NCBI GenBank assembly: GCA_002491905.1
Contig: DKWV01000045.1
Coordinates: 31,279 to 95,278 of the forward strand
Length of the DNA: 64,000 nucleotides
Reading direction: 5' to 3'
Source: Lachnospiraceae bacterium UBA7143
Lineage (GTDB): Bacteria > Bacillota > Clostridia > Lachnospirales > Lachnospiraceae
The notes beneath the pieces were generated by a model that did no database searches, was not told the DNA's origin, and worked only from the letters and a program-made list of their open reading frames with translations. The position numbers were made by a program, and so were the translations under genes. Below are positions 16,587 through 26,026 of this stretch, in pieces; position 1 is the stretch's first letter, and the number at the start of each line of letters is the position of its first letter.

Positions 16587-17612
16587 GTGAACGATTGGAT
16601 TTTAGTGGTTGACGATGACACATCGAATCTGAAAATGGCAAGCCATATTTTAGGCGGGGCACAGATGAGGATAAGCTGTTTAAAAGCGGGTGGGGACGCC
16701 GTGCAGTTTCTGGAGAAAAACAGGCCGGATCTTATCCTGCTGGATATACATATGCCCGGGATGGATGGTTTTGACACAATGCTGGCCATTCGTGAAAAGG
16801 GGACGGCGGCAGACATCCCTGTCATTTTTCTCACGGCGGACGATGACAGCAATACCGAAAAGCGGGGACTGGAGGTGGGGGCAGTGGATTTTATCAAAAA
16901 ACCTTTTGTGCCTGAAGTTCTTCTGCTCCGTGTGCGGCATACCATCGACTTAAGCCGTTTGCAGGCGGATCTGGAGTATGAGGTGCTAAAAAAGACACAG
17001 GAGATCGCGGCGCAGCATGAAAAGCTGGAAAGAATATCCATGCAGATTGTCAAAGCATTGTCCGGCGCCGTGGACGCAAAGGATACCTATACAAACGGGC
17101 ACTCCTTAAGAGTGGCGGAATATTCCAGGGAAATTGCGCGCCGCGCGGGACTTTCGGAGGAAATGCAGGGTGATATTTATATGATGGGACTGCTGCATGA
17201 TGTGGGAAAAATCGGTGTGCCCGATGCGATCATCAATAAACCGGCGCATCTGACGGAGGAGGAATTTACGGTTATCAAAAATCACCCGGTTATGGGGGCA
17301 AGAATTCTTAAGAATATTAAGGATTTTCCCAAGCTGATCACAGGTGCCAGATGGCATCATGAGCGCTATGACGGCAGGGGATACCCGGATGGCATTGCCG
17401 GTGAAGAGATTCCCCTGGAGGCCCGGATCATTGCGGTGGCGGACGCTTATGATGCCATGAGCTCGCGGAGGAGCTATCGCGACGTGCTTCCGCAGGAGAA
17501 AGTCCGCTCAGAGATTGAGAAGGGGAAAGGAACGCAGTTTGACCCCGCAGTGACGGAGATTGTGCTTGGCATGATTGATGAGGACGCGGATTATCAGATG
17601 CGGGAAAGCTGA
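16587..17612 (+). CDS. Response regulator with HD-GYP domain (c-di-GMP phosphodiesterase)
   Basis: 341 residues from the GTG at 16587, 5 nt after AAGGAGG; upstream ATGs lack a ribosome site. Receiver domain (about 1-120) with VVDDD acidic pocket, LLDIHMPGMDG phosphoacceptor Asp and the Lys in FIKKPF. A short coiled coil leads to the HD-GYP domain (about 150-335) with HD at residues 204-205 (LLHDVGKIG), HHERYDGRGYPDGIAGEEIP and VADAYDAM. It should hydrolyse cyclic di-GMP when phosphorylated. It heads an operon with two hybrid kinases and a solute-binding protein, its probable phosphodonors. Confidence 0.92.
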   Translation: MNDWILVVDDDTSNLKMASHILGGAQMRISCLKAGGDAVQFLEKNRPDLILLDIHMPGMDGFDTMLAIREKGTAADIPVIFLTADDDSNTEKRGLEVGAVDFIKKPFVPEVLLLRVRHTIDLSRLQADLEYEVLKKTQEIAAQHEKLERISMQIVKALSGAVDAKDTYTNGHSLRVAEYSREIARRAGLSEEMQGDIYMMGLLHDVGKIGVPDAIINKPAHLTEEEFTVIKNHPVMGARILKNIKDFPKLITGARWHHERYDGRGYPDGIAGEEIPLEARIIAVADAYDAMSSRRSYRDVLPQEKVRSEIEKGKGTQFDPAVTEIVLGMIDEDADYQMRES

Positions 17613-17621
17613 GGAGGAAAG

Positions 17622-20384
17622 ATGAACGATCAGGAAAAACAAAGAGCAGCGCATCTTTTGCTGCTGCTCTGTTATACCATCTTATCATGTGCGCTGATAG
17701 GCGAGTCCCTGCTTATGGGGTGGGAGACGTGGGCGGTTGTACTTTTGCCGGTTGGTGTGATCGCAGGGTGGACACTGCATATCAGAAACAGGCTGCCGAT
17801 GGCTGTCAGGTTGGATATTTACACTGTCATGATGATGCTTGTCTATTTCTTTTATGGAATCCATGAGACCAGCATGTTTGATCTGGCGCCGCTTATGATA
17901 ACGGTAATGGTACTATACTCTTCTACAGAGAAGTACGGTACCATTAAAATATGTATGTTTACCTATTATCTTACAATGGCTTATGATTTTTTCCAGGTGG
18001 TGGGCAGCTCCACGGAGGACGCATCGCTTTTTATCAGCCGCATTTTTCTGCACCTCCTTCTGGTGTATATGGCTGGCAGGCTGCTTAAGACCGTGGTAGA
18101 GAGGCGGGTCAAGGAAAGAGAATCAACGGAGGAGATGATTGCCCGGTTGGAGGAAATCAATCGAAGAACGGAAGACTTTCTTGCAAATGTGTCGCATGAA
18201 CTCCGCACACCGATCAATGCGGTGACGGGAATCTCGTCAGTCATGCTGAAAAACGAGACAGATCCGGGGAAAAAGAAAGATATTTTTACCATACAGATGG
18301 CGGGACAGAGGCTGTTTGGCCAGATCGAGGATATTCTGGATTATACGGAGATTGACAATGAAAAGGTAAACGTCAGCGAGGAGGCTTATATGATATCCTC
18401 CATTGTCAATGATGTGATCAGCGAAAATCAGATGCAGGAAAGAGAGCATATGCCGGAGCTGATTTTTGATTTGGATGCCGCAATGCCCGCAGTCCTTCTC
18501 GGGGACGGGAAAAAGATGAAGAAGATTCTCAGGCATCTGGTAAACAATGCCGTCAAGTTTACAAAAAAGGGCGGCGTATACATCAGGATCCATGCGCTTC
18601 GCAAGGACTACGGCGTAAATCTGTGCATGACCGTCAGCGATACCGGCGAGGGTATTTCCGGGGAAGAGCTGGAGAAAATTACGGAGGGGTTTTATCAGTC
18701 GGACGGCGGAAGAAACCGAAGAGCAGGAGGATTGGGGTTAGGTCTGCCGATTGTGGCCGGTATGGTTTCTTACATGGAAGGGTTTATGCAGATCAAAAGC
18801 GAAGAGGGATGCGGCACCGTGGTATCCGTGAGTATTCCGCAGCGGATAGCGGATAAAAAGTCTATGGTCACTTTGAAAAACCGGGAACGGTTATGCCTTG
18901 CATGTTACCTGAAGGTGGAGAAATATGAGATTCCTGAAGTGAGGGACTACTATAACGAAACGATCACCCATATGGTAGAGGGCATGGACGTTTCCATACA
19001 TAGAGTATTTAATACGGATGAATTGAAGGCATTGACAGGGGTATATCAGATTACACATTTGTTTACCGGCGCGGAGGAGTATAAAGAGAGCCACGCCTTG
19101 TTTGAAGATCTGGCTGACAGGATGACGGTGATTGTGGTAGCGGATAAGTATTTTGTTCCCCTGTCCGGCACTAAGACAAAACTTCTCAGGAAACCGTTTT
19201 ACTGTCTGCCCATAGCGAACATGCTGAATGCGGAAGTGGTGCAGGATGAAATTTCGTTTGAGGGAAAACGGATGATCTGCCCGAATGTAAGCGTTCTCGT
19301 GGTGGATGATGAGCCGATGAACCTGATGGTTGCGGAGGGAATTTTCAGGGAATATGAGATGCAGGTCAGGACGGCGCATAGCGGAATGGCGGCGTTGGAA
19401 CTTAGCGGTAAGGAAAATTTTGATTTGATTTTTCTCGATCATATGATGCCGGAGATGGACGGCGTGGAGACGTTAAAGAGGCTTCGCAAACTTTTGGCAG
19501 ATTCTGAAAGAACTGCCACAATCATTGCATTTACGGCCAATGCGGTCAGCGGTGCGAGGGAGATGTTCTTTGAGGAAGGCTTCGACGAATTTGTGTCTAA
19601 ACCGATTGAAATGGTGGAGCTGGAACGTGTCCTCAGGAATGTACTGCCAAAGTCGGCGGTTCAGTATGTAGATAAAGATTACACAATGGAGCGGAGTATG
19701 GAAAGCCAGAACACTGCACAGCCTGGGAACATAAAGGAAACGCCGTCATCTGATCAGAAGAAAACGGACCTTTTGGAGGAGGCAGGGATCCATACGAAAA
19801 CCGGTCTGCAGTATTGCCTTGACAATACGGAGTTTTACGATGAGCTGTTGATTAAATTTGCGTCAGATGCGGACGGAAAGCAGGAGGATATCGGCAGATT
19901 TTTTGGACAGGGAGACTGGGAGAATTATCATATTATGGTTCATGCGCTGAAGAGTACGGCCCGCATGATAGGAGCGGACGTCCTTTCTGATCTGGCCAAA
20001 GAGCTGGAGGAGGCGGCAAAAAACCGGGATGTGGAATATATCGGAAAGCATCATGGAAATCTTCTTGTGAAATATAAAGAGACGGCGCAGAGTATACGCA
20101 ATATTTTTTCCGGGGAGGAGAAAAGCGGGGAACAAAAGGGATATCAGGAAATCTCCGGTGCAAAGCTGCGCAGCAGGCTGGAGGAAATTGAAGACAGTCT
20201 CAACACGTTTGAGGCGGATAAGGCAAAGACCCTGATAGAAGAGTTGGGCGGTTTTGTATATTGTGGAGATTCTGTCGCCGGACTTTTGGAGGCGGCGGTG
20301 CGGGATGTGGATGATTTTGAGATGGCTGCAGCATCGGAAAAAGTGAAAACTCTGATAGGCAGTTTGGGGGATGGTGAAGCGTGA
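17622..20384 (+). CDS. Hybrid sensor histidine kinase with receiver(s) and Hpt domain
   Basis: 920 residues. Six or so membrane segments in the first 160 residues form the sensor part. HisKA has the phosphoacceptor His192 (VSHELRTPIN). The ATPase domain follows (NNAVKF N-box, DTGEGIS, GGLGLGLPIV). Residues about 415-550 look like a receiver that lost its Asp. A full receiver follows with Asp606 (FLDHMMPEMDG) and Lys in SKPIE. An Hpt-type helix bundle has His774 (VHALKSTARMIGA). The chain His-Asp-His would allow relay to the HD-GYP regulator encoded 9 nt upstream or to the next kinase. Its stop overlaps the start of that gene (TGATG). Confidence 0.92.
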   Translation: MNDQEKQRAAHLLLLLCYTILSCALIGESLLMGWETWAVVLLPVGVIAGWTLHIRNRLPMAVRLDIYTVMMMLVYFFYGIHETSMFDLAPLMITVMVLYSSTEKYGTIKICMFTYYLTMAYDFFQVVGSSTEDASLFISRIFLHLLLVYMAGRLLKTVVERRVKERESTEEMIARLEEINRRTEDFLANVSHELRTPINAVTGISSVMLKNETDPGKKKDIFTIQMAGQRLFGQIEDILDYTEIDNEKVNVSEEAYMISSIVNDVISENQMQEREHMPELIFDLDAAMPAVLLGDGKKMKKILRHLVNNAVKFTKKGGVYIRIHALRKDYGVNLCMTVSDTGEGISGEELEKITEGFYQSDGGRNRRAGGLGLGLPIVAGMVSYMEGFMQIKSEEGCGTVVSVSIPQRIADKKSMVTLKNRERLCLACYLKVEKYEIPEVRDYYNETITHMVEGMDVSIHRVFNTDELKALTGVYQITHLFTGAEEYKESHALFEDLADRMTVIVVADKYFVPLSGTKTKLLRKPFYCLPIANMLNAEVVQDEISFEGKRMICPNVSVLVVDDEPMNLMVAEGIFREYEMQVRTAHSGMAALELSGKENFDLIFLDHMMPEMDGVETLKRLRKLLADSERTATIIAFTANAVSGAREMFFEEGFDEFVSKPIEMVELERVLRNVLPKSAVQYVDKDYTMERSMESQNTAQPGNIKETPSSDQKKTDLLEEAGIHTKTGLQYCLDNTEFYDELLIKFASDADGKQEDIGRFFGQGDWENYHIMVHALKSTARMIGADVLSDLAKELEEAAKNRDVEYIGKHHGNLLVKYKETAQSIRNIFSGEEKSGEQKGYQEISGAKLRSRLEEIEDSLNTFEADKAKTLIEELGGFVYCGDSVAGLLEAAVRDVDDFEMAAASEKVKTLIGSLGDGEA

Positions 20385-23059
20385 TGAATTTAAAGAAAAT
20401 AATAGAACCCATAGGAGATTCCAATGTATCGCTGCAGGAGCGACTCTTCCGCCTCCTGACGCTGATTGGATTAATCGGTATGGCAGTAGCTGTTATTATG
20501 GGAATTGCTGTTGGAGAAAGTGCCTTAAATAATATCGGAATGGTGCTGGGATTTATCCTCTTTTTCGGATTAATTTATTTTTCCATCCATTTTCATAAGA
20601 TACAGGCGGGAGCTGTAATTATCGGAGGTCTCCTCGTGTATCTGGTGATGCCATTTAACTTTCTGACAACAGGAGGGCTTTACGGAGGCGGCTCAAGCTG
20701 GTTCCTGCTTGCTTTTGTTTTTGTGGCGCTTCTTGTGGAGAACCGGATCAAATATGTGTTGATGGCCAGCGGGCTGGTGATCAGCTGGGGCTGCTATATT
20801 CTCGCCTATTTTTATCCCTCCGTTCTCGCCATGCATACGGTCGAGATGGCTTATATCGACTCTGCTGTATCCATGACGGTGGTTGCGTTTTTGACGTGCG
20901 GGATGCTTCTGTTTCAGAATTCCATTTACCGTTCCTCGAACAGAACGGCAAGACAGCGGAAACAGGAAATCGAAGAACTGAATCAGGCGCAGAACCGTTT
21001 CTTTTCCAGTATGAGCCATGAGATCCGTACGCCGATCAATACGATTATCGGTTTAAACGAAATGATCCTGCGGGAAACGACGTCGGATGAGATTGCCGCG
21101 GATGCAAAGGATATTCAGACGGCCAGCAAAATGCTCCTCGCGCTGATCAACGATATTCTGGATATGTCCAAGATGGAATCCGGGAAAATGGATATCGTGC
21201 CCGTCAGCTACAACGTGGGGGACATGCTGTCGGAGATTGTCAACATGATATGGGTGCGGACGAAGGAGAAGGGACTGGAATTTCACATAGACGTTGATCA
21301 GAAAATGCCTTCCCAGCTTCTGGGTGATGAGGTGCGGATCAAGCAGATCTTAATAAATGTGCTGAACAATGCGGTTAAATATACAGCAGAGGGTTCTATT
21401 ACCCTCTCGATCCAGTGCAGGAGGCAGGAACATGGGCGTGCCCAGATTGTCTATTCGGTGGCGGATACGGGCATGGGAATCAAAAAGGAGAATATTCCGT
21501 ATCTGTTCAGCGCTTTTAAGAGAGTGGATGAGGAGAAAAACCGTCATATTGAGGGAACAGGACTCGGGCTTTCCATCGTGAAGCAGCTTGTAGACCTTAT
21601 GGGCGGCGATATTTCGGTAAACAGCGTTTATACAAAAGGAACGACTTTTATTATTACGATACCCCAGGAAATCGTTTCCGAAGAGGAAATAGGAAATATT
21701 GATATAGAGGCGCGCCATGCGATAAACGCAAGAAAATATTATAAGAGAAGTTTTGAGGCGCCAAGGGCCCGTATCCTGATTGTGGACGATAATGACGCAA
21801 ACCTGATGGTTGAGGCAAAACTGCTGCGGGATACGAAAGTACAGACGGAAACGGCAGGCAGTGGGGCGGAGTGTCTGCAGAAGACACTGAAAAACCGGTA
21901 TGACGTCATCCTGATGGATCACCTGATGCCGGAAATGGACGGCGTTGTATGTCTGCATGAAATCCGGGCGCAGGCGGGCGGCCTGAATCAGGAGACGCCG
22001 GTGATCATCCTGACTGCAAACGCCGGAAGTGAAAACCAGAAACTGTATAAGAGGGAAGGTTTCGACGGATATCTGACGAAACCGATTACCGGCGGGCAGC
22101 TTGAGGCGGAGCTGTTAAGGCACCTCCCGGAAGAGATCGTGACTCTGGCAGACAGGAAGGATTCTTTCGGTGTGGTGCAGGCGCCCTTTGTGGAGCGCAC
22201 GAAAAAGAAGATGTTTCTTCTGGTTTCTACGGACAGCGTTTCGGATCTGCCACAGGAGATGACGGAAAGAGCACGGGTTGCCGTTATGCCGTACCGGGTA
22301 GTGACGGAAGGTGGTGAGTTTATAGACGGACAGGAAACCGATACGGACGGTGTGCTCGCCTATATCAGAAGCGGCAGACGCGCGCATTCGGAGTCGCCGA
22401 GTGTTGCCGAGTACGAGGCTTTTTTTGCGGAGCAGTTGACAAAAGCGCAGTGCGTGATTCATCTGACCATGTCCGGGAAGGTCAGCAAAGGCTATGGGAA
22501 TGCGCTGGAGGCATCGGAGAGTTTTGACAATGTGGAAGTGATTGATACCGGGCACTTGTCCAGTGGAATGGGGTTTATCGTTTTACAGGCGGCAGAGTAT
22601 GCCGCGAGCGGTATGTCTCAGGAGGCTGTAATAGAGGGAATACAGCGGATGCGCTCCCAGGTCAGAACAAGCTTTATTGTGGACGATACGGAGTATCTGC
22701 TGCGTGCGGGAAGAATTTCTCCGCGGATTAACACAATATGTAAAGCGTTTATGGTGCATCCTGTATTGGTTTTGAAAAACAGTAAAATGATGGTGGGAGC
22801 CATCATGATCGGGACGAAAAAAACAGTATGGAGAAAGTATATTGAGTCTGTACTCAGCAATGCTGGCAGGATAGACAAAAAACTTTTATTTATCACGCAT
22901 GCCGGACTGTCCAATGAAGAACTGCAGGAAATTGAGAAAACCGTCAGGAAGAAAGTCAATTTTGATCAGATTATTTATCAGAAAGCGTCGCCTGCAATTT
23001 CAATTAATTGCGGCATGGGGGCGTTTGGGCTGCTGTTTAAATTACAGAGCGGGAAATAG
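20384..23059 (+). CDS. Hybrid histidine kinase-receiver fused to a DegV lipid-binding domain
   Basis: 891 residues from the ATG overlapping the previous stop. Membrane sensor with about six segments (residues 20-190), HisKA with His212 (SHEIRTPIN), HATPase (NNAVKYT, DTGMGI, GTGLGLSIV), receiver with Asp512 (LMDHLMPEMDG) and Lys in TKPI. From residue 610 to the end (282 residues, full family length) it is a DegV/EDD domain: VSTDSVSDLP, the SESPSVAEYEAFF substrate-pocket region, DTGHLSSGMGF and VDDTEYLLRAGRIS. DegV proteins bind fatty acids and present them to FakA kinase. The fusion suggests a kinase whose output is linked to lipid binding; this is inference. No frame break or stop lies at the joint. 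Confidence 0.92.
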   Translation: MNLKKIIEPIGDSNVSLQERLFRLLTLIGLIGMAVAVIMGIAVGESALNNIGMVLGFILFFGLIYFSIHFHKIQAGAVIIGGLLVYLVMPFNFLTTGGLYGGGSSWFLLAFVFVALLVENRIKYVLMASGLVISWGCYILAYFYPSVLAMHTVEMAYIDSAVSMTVVAFLTCGMLLFQNSIYRSSNRTARQRKQEIEELNQAQNRFFSSMSHEIRTPINTIIGLNEMILRETTSDEIAADAKDIQTASKMLLALINDILDMSKMESGKMDIVPVSYNVGDMLSEIVNMIWVRTKEKGLEFHIDVDQKMPSQLLGDEVRIKQILINVLNNAVKYTAEGSITLSIQCRRQEHGRAQIVYSVADTGMGIKKENIPYLFSAFKRVDEEKNRHIEGTGLGLSIVKQLVDLMGGDISVNSVYTKGTTFIITIPQEIVSEEEIGNIDIEARHAINARKYYKRSFEAPRARILIVDDNDANLMVEAKLLRDTKVQTETAGSGAECLQKTLKNRYDVILMDHLMPEMDGVVCLHEIRAQAGGLNQETPVIILTANAGSENQKLYKREGFDGYLTKPITGGQLEAELLRHLPEEIVTLADRKDSFGVVQAPFVERTKKKMFLLVSTDSVSDLPQEMTERARVAVMPYRVVTEGGEFIDGQETDTDGVLAYIRSGRRAHSESPSVAEYEAFFAEQLTKAQCVIHLTMSGKVSKGYGNALEASESFDNVEVIDTGHLSSGMGFIVLQAAEYAASGMSQEAVIEGIQRMRSQVRTSFIVDDTEYLLRAGRISPRINTICKAFMVHPVLVLKNSKMMVGAIMIGTKKTVWRKYIESVLSNAGRIDKKLLFITHAGLSNEELQEIEKTVRKKVNFDQIIYQKASPAISINCGMGAFGLLFKLQSGK

Positions 23060-23083
23060 AAAGTAATGCATGGGGAGATTGCT

Positions 23084-23893
23084 ATGAAAAGAGAAGGAAA
23101 GAGAATCGTATGGCTGGCAATTGCGTCTGTATTGCTGTTTGCCGGATGTGGGAAAAAACAGGAAAGCGTCAGTTTAGAGTTGGCGGAAGGGGCGTCTGAT
23201 TTGGCGTATGTACAGTCCAAGGGAACGCTTGTGGCAGGCGTGACCGATTTCGCGCCGATGGATTACCGCGATGGGGAAGAATGGACAGGGTTTGACGTTG
23301 AACTGGCGGAAACTTTTGCGGAGAGACTGGGCGTCACTCTGGAACTGAAAGAAATTGAATGGGATGACAAGACCAGACTGTTGGAAAAAGGAGAAATTGA
23401 CTGTATCTGGAATGGAATGACTATGACACCGGCGCTGGCGGAATCCATTTCCTGTTCCAGGCCATATCTCTCCAATGCACAGGTGGTCGTAATGCGGAAG
23501 GAAGAGCTCAAACAGTATCAGACAATAGAGGAATGCCAGCATTTGCTGTTTGCCGTGGAGGCAGGTTCCACAGGGGAAGAGCTTCTGAAAGAAAAGAAAT
23601 ATCGCTATACTGCCCGGGCAACACAGAAAGAAGCATTGCAGAGCGTTCTGGATAAGAAAGCGGATGCGACGGTAATCGATATCATTATGGCGGCACACAA
23701 CACCCGCGCCGGACAGGAATATGATGAGTTTGGGGCTGGTATTCCCCTCAATGATGAAAAAATCTGTGTGGGTTTTCGCAAAGGCTCTGATCTGACAAGC
23801 GAGGCGGATGCTTTTATTCAGGCGGTATACGAGGATGGGAGCATAGAAACGCTGGCAGAAAAGTATGGGATTGGAAATGCGGTTTTGAATTAA
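23084..23893 (+). CDS. Family 3 extracellular solute-binding lipoprotein (amino-acid type)
   Basis: 269 residues from the ATG at 23084, 4 nt after GGGGAGATT. A lipobox (LLFAGCGK, Cys about 22) precedes the bacterial periplasmic binding-protein fold: GVTDFAPMDYRDG, the signature WTGFDVELAETFAERLG, then EWDDKTRLLEKGEIDCIWNGMTMTPAL. This is the polar amino-acid binding family (GlnH/FliY-like). No permease or ATPase gene is nearby. It lies 24 nt after the DegV-fused kinase and could deliver ligand to a membrane kinase rather than to a transporter (inference). Its stop codon lies inside the first 28-bp direct repeat. Confidence 0.88.
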   Translation: MKREGKRIVWLAIASVLLFAGCGKKQESVSLELAEGASDLAYVQSKGTLVAGVTDFAPMDYRDGEEWTGFDVELAETFAERLGVTLELKEIEWDDKTRLLEKGEIDCIWNGMTMTPALAESISCSRPYLSNAQVVVMRKEELKQYQTIEECQHLLFAVEAGSTGEELLKEKKYRYTARATQKEALQSVLDKKADATVIDIIMAAHNTRAGQEYDEFGAGIPLNDEKICVGFRKGSDLTSEADAFIQAVYEDGSIETLAEKYGIGNAVLN

Positions 23894-23908
23894 CATTTCT
23901 TAAACAAA
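23881..23908 (+). repeat. 28-bp direct repeat, left copy (att-like)
   Basis: Starts GGTTTTGAATTAAC and ends TTAAACAAA; identical to 26027-26054. This copy covers the last codons and stop of the solute-binding protein gene, the usual position of an island attachment site at the 3' end of a gene. The two copies bound 2.1 kb of AT-rich DNA. Confidence 0.85.
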
Positions 23909-23987
23909 TCATAACTTATCACAGAATTAGGCAATTGCTTTTGTTCCGATAATGGAATATAATGGAAAGCAGCAGGAGGTTTGGGAT

Positions 23988-24173
23988 ATGGAATACTTAA
24001 CAACTGTAGAAATGTCAAAAAAATGGAATGTTTCTTCACGAAGAATTATCACGCTTTGTATAGAAAGACGGATAGAGGGAGCAATCAAGAAAGGTAAAAT
24101 GTGGCTGATTCCTGCTGATGCGGAAAAACCTAGAGATGCGCGCTGCAAAAAAGTACAACCCAATATAAAATAG
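23988..24173 (+). CDS. Excisionase/MerR-like helix-turn-helix protein
   Basis: 61 residues from the ATG at 23988, 8 nt after CAGGAGGT. The sequence EYLTTVEMSKKWNVSSRRIITLCIERRIEGAIKKGKMWLIP is a small winged helix of the Xis/HTH_17 type (strand, HTH, Lys-rich wing, WLIPADAEKP). Proteins of this kind occur on mobile elements and next to restriction systems in Lachnospiraceae-type genomes. It is the first gene inside the direct-repeat-bounded cassette, but no integrase accompanies it. Confidence 0.75.
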   Translation: MEYLTTVEMSKKWNVSSRRIITLCIERRIEGAIKKGKMWLIPADAEKPRDARCKKVQPNIK

Positions 24174-24386
24174 CAGGGAAAGTATAAGAATTGAGAATGA
24201 TAGTGATGGAACATGGAACTATTTGATTATAACGGACGAGGGTAGAATATAGAGGATATTTTGGGAAAAATTCATCTGAATCATATTTTATACAAATATG
24301 TGATTTTGTGTCTTTTTCGTTCACTTTTCCTTCAAAGGGAAGAACATTAGTTGAAAAGATTATAATAATTATTGTTGAGAAATTAA

Positions 24387-24408
24387 TTGTGACAGCACTG
24401 CTGACACA
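24387..24408 (+). repeat. 22-bp copy of the coding sequence at 24703-24724
   Basis: TTGTGACAGCACTGCTGACA plus CA occurs just upstream of the nuclease gene and again inside it. Read in frame the upstream copy encodes IVTALLTQI and a stop, against FVTALLTQIS in the gene, so it is probably a relic of a second nuclease copy. The rest of 24174-24428 shows no gene. Confidence 0.6.
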
Positions 24409-24428
24409 AATTTAAAGGACGGTTATTT

Positions 24429-25415
24429 ATGAAAGAAATAAATTCGGCTTTTTCGCAGGTTACTGACATTATCGAAACGGCGAAGAATAGTGCGTATAAA
24501 AAAGTAAATGAAGAACTGATCAATATGTATTGGAATATAGGTGCATTTTTAAGCAAAGAGGCTGAAAATGCAGCTTTTGGAGATGCATATATTGATTCCA
24601 TATCAGAATATATACAAGAGCAATTTCCGGGAATTAAGGGATTTAACAGGCGTGGACTGTATCGAATGAAAAAATTTTATGAGACATATGTTAGCGATGA
24701 ATTTGTGACAGCACTGCTGACACAGATCAGCTGGACAAATCATCTTGCAATTATGTCAAAGGCAAAGACCGTTGAGGAAAGACATTTTTATATTACCTTG
24801 TGTATAAAAGAAAGCTATTCTTCAAGAGAACTGGAAAGACAGATGGAAAGCGCATATTATGAGCGTTATATGCTGTCGAAAGAAAAAATATTGCCGGAGC
24901 CAATAAGGGGGCTAAAAGAAAATCCGTTTATGGATACTTATGTCGTGGAATTTTTGGATATGCCAAAAATCTATAAAGAACAAGATTTTAGAAAAGCTTT
25001 GATTAATAATATGAAGGATTTTATATTGGAGCTGGGGAAAGACTTCACTTTCATTGATGAAGAATATAGGGTACAGGTTGGCGGAGAAGACTTTGCGGTT
25101 GATTTACTTTTTTTCCATAGAGGTTTACAGTGTCTGGTAGCTTTTGAGTTAAAAATTGAAAAGTTTAAACCGGAATATATATCAAAAATGGATTTCTATT
25201 TGGAGGCGCTTGACCGGCAGAAGAAAAAAGAACACGAGAATCCAAGTGTTGGATTAATATTGTGTGCGTCTAAAAATGATGAAGTAGTAGAGTACGCAAT
25301 GAGCAGAAGTATGTCACCGATGCTGGTATCGGAATACAAATTACAATTACCGGATAAGAAGATATTGGAGAGAAAATTACAGGAATTAGTCAATGTTCCT
25401 CAAATAGAAGAATAG
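24429..25415 (+). CDS. PDDEXK nuclease, YhcG/DUF1016 family
   Basis: 328 residues. The N-terminal helical domain (YWNIGAFLSKEAE, GFNRRGLYRMKKFYETY, TQISWTNHLAIMSKAK) and C-terminal nuclease fold match the DUF1016 family. The active-site pattern is visible as Asp in FAVDLLFFHRGLQCLVAFELKIEKFKPE followed by Glu-Leu-Lys. Members are thought to cut DNA and sit near restriction-modification or mobile genes; the function here is unproven. The gene is AT-rich against its surroundings and lies inside the 28-bp-repeat cassette, 55 nt before a truncated helicase gene. The start follows AAAGGACGG. Confidence 0.85.
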   Translation: MKEINSAFSQVTDIIETAKNSAYKKVNEELINMYWNIGAFLSKEAENAAFGDAYIDSISEYIQEQFPGIKGFNRRGLYRMKKFYETYVSDEFVTALLTQISWTNHLAIMSKAKTVEERHFYITLCIKESYSSRELERQMESAYYERYMLSKEKILPEPIRGLKENPFMDTYVVEFLDMPKIYKEQDFRKALINNMKDFILELGKDFTFIDEEYRVQVGGEDFAVDLLFFHRGLQCLVAFELKIEKFKPEYISKMDFYLEALDRQKKKEHENPSVGLILCASKNDEVVEYAMSRSMSPMLVSEYKLQLPDKKILERKLQELVNVPQIEE

Positions 25416-25468
25416 AATATTTATTGCTGTATAAAAGACTTGATGAAACGGCGGTATGGAAAGGAAAT

Positions 25469-25969
25469 ATGATGTTCTACAAAATGATTGAAAATGCGCG
25501 GGACAGATGGTATGCGTCTGCTGAATGTACAATAAAATCAATGACGGATTACATAGAATTGAAAGGTATGCTTCGCGATGCGCAAATCAACGCAATTAAA
25601 ACATACCTTTTTTTAAAGATTTCCTGTGAAAGCAGATTGCTTGCAGATTTATTCAGCGAAGGTAAATTTAATACACTTGATTTAGAAGGCGCAGAAATAT
25701 CGAATACCGTCCGCAGATATTTGGAACAAAATACAGCCGCTGCAGCACTGTTCGAATATTCCTGTCTAAAAAATGATCAAGGGGAACAGGTTTCAAAAAA
25801 ATTAGAGGAACTCATAAAAAAGGCACCAGAGAATATTGATTATAGGAAATTTTTCAGGGATTGGTCAAATGAATATGTATATGGATTATTTCGCAATAGA
25901 AGAAAATATTGGTCAAAGATATTTTGGAAGAAGAAGGTATATGATTTAACTTTCGCTAACTTTTACTAA
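25469..25969 (+). pseudogene. Truncated DEAD/DEAH-helicase (type III restriction Res-like), N-terminal fragment
   Basis: 166 residues from the ATG at 25469, 3 nt after AAAGGAAAT (a second ATG follows). The first 145 residues (MFYKMIENARDRWYAS, GMLRDAQINAIKTYLFLKI, KNDQGEQVSKKLEELIKKAPENIDYRKFF) resemble the lead-in of large restriction-type DEAD helicases, as judged from memory of the family. It then ends in an unrelated Trp/Lys/Arg-rich tail before the Walker motifs. It is therefore a stub of a much longer gene, deleted at its 3' end, near the right border of the cassette. Confidence 0.6.
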
Positions 25970-26026
25970 TTGGCAAATTTCTGGTTTAAAGCGGTACATG
26001 CAATGTCAAAAACCTTTATTTTATGT

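Noticed and set aside
20384..23059. The possibility that the kinase-DegV fusion is an assembly chimera
   Set aside because: The reading frame runs uninterrupted through a natural-looking linker, codon use does not change, and the next gene follows at normal spacing; it is kept as a real fusion.
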